A DNA stretch of 64,000 nt. It comes from Dendrolimus kikuchii (Eukaryota; Arthropoda; Insecta; Lepidoptera; Lasiocampidae). The notes beneath the pieces are model-generated. The model searched no databases. It was given only the letters and a program-made list of their open reading frames with translations, and was not told the DNA's origin. Shown piece by piece: positions 63,909 through 64,000 of this stretch; the first letter of the stretch is position 1, and every line of letters starts with the position of its first letter. The stretch covers positions 15,339,401 through 15,403,400 of the forward strand of contig CM034405.1 in the NCBI GenBank assembly GCA_019925095.2, in the 5' to 3' direction. The translations under genes and the position numbers were made by a program.

Positions 63909-64000
63909 TGCAGGAACGGAGAAAGAATACAATTTCCTGCGGCCGGGCGGCTTGTCGTAAGAGGCGCCAAAACAACCCACAGATATTTGCCCGACTGGAT
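63909..64000 (-). repeat. Dispersed repeat family B, copy 6, cut by window edge
   Basis: CGTGCAGGAACGGAGAAAG ... CCTGCGGCCGGGCGGC ... GGCGCCAAAACAACCCACAG. Confidence 0.82.

Noticed and set aside
1..64000. CRISPR array, operon or prokaryotic defence system
   Set aside because: No regularly spaced short repeats with unique spacers, no Shine-Dalgarno-preceded gene runs; everything points to eukaryotic repeat-rich DNA.

Overview
The window reads as insect nuclear DNA, most probably from a moth or butterfly. It is AT-rich, with no bacterial-style operons and no long intact host gene. The repeats are of kinds typical of Lepidoptera: non-autonomous Helitrons with TC...CTAG ends and a GC hairpin, hAT-, pogo/mariner- and Harbinger-like MITEs, a tRNA-derived SINE, solo LTRs, and many 3'-anchored, 5'-truncated non-LTR retrotransposon tails. 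The order is inferred from repeat families known to me; no species can be named.

Layout. 1-1,650: a retrotransposon tail and a 239-bp mariner-type MITE. 1,650-6,860: the largest element, a nearly full-length Jockey-clade LINE with an intact gag-like ORF1 and an ORF2 (endonuclease plus reverse transcriptase) broken by two frameshifts and a probable internal deletion. 7-12 kb: degraded LINE pieces, including two copies of a C-terminal zinc-finger/nuclease-like domain, a 633-bp TIR element, and three short open segments with good splice sites. 13.0-13.8 kb: a GC-richer island that may be a promoter or 5' exon. 14-18.3 kb: Helitron, hAT MITEs and nested LINE tail. 19.8-22.9 kb: solo LTR, a Helitron with three terminal hairpins, LINE 3' UTR. 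23.5 kb, minus strand: the best host-gene candidate, a 45-codon terminal exon. 25-36 kb: mostly unique AT-rich DNA with a promoter-like cluster at 31.5 kb and a degenerate ~118-bp tandem array at 33.3-34.3 kb. 35-46 kb: MITEs, fold-back, LINE remnants and a two-unit tandem duplication. 46-58 kb: Helitron, SINE cluster, LINE pieces and several GC-richer unique islands that could be cis-regulatory. 58-64 kb: solo LTRs, a composite Helitron and a pogo-like MITE.

As a whole this looks like intergenic or intronic DNA shaped by transposition. The mobile elements do not form a cooperating gene system. The points most worth a second look are the minus-strand exon at 23.5 kb, the two structurally odd Helitrons, the 33-34 kb array, the coding-like stretch near 56 kb and the promoter-like cluster at 31.5 kb. 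All calls are from reading the sequence; no alignment or database search was run.
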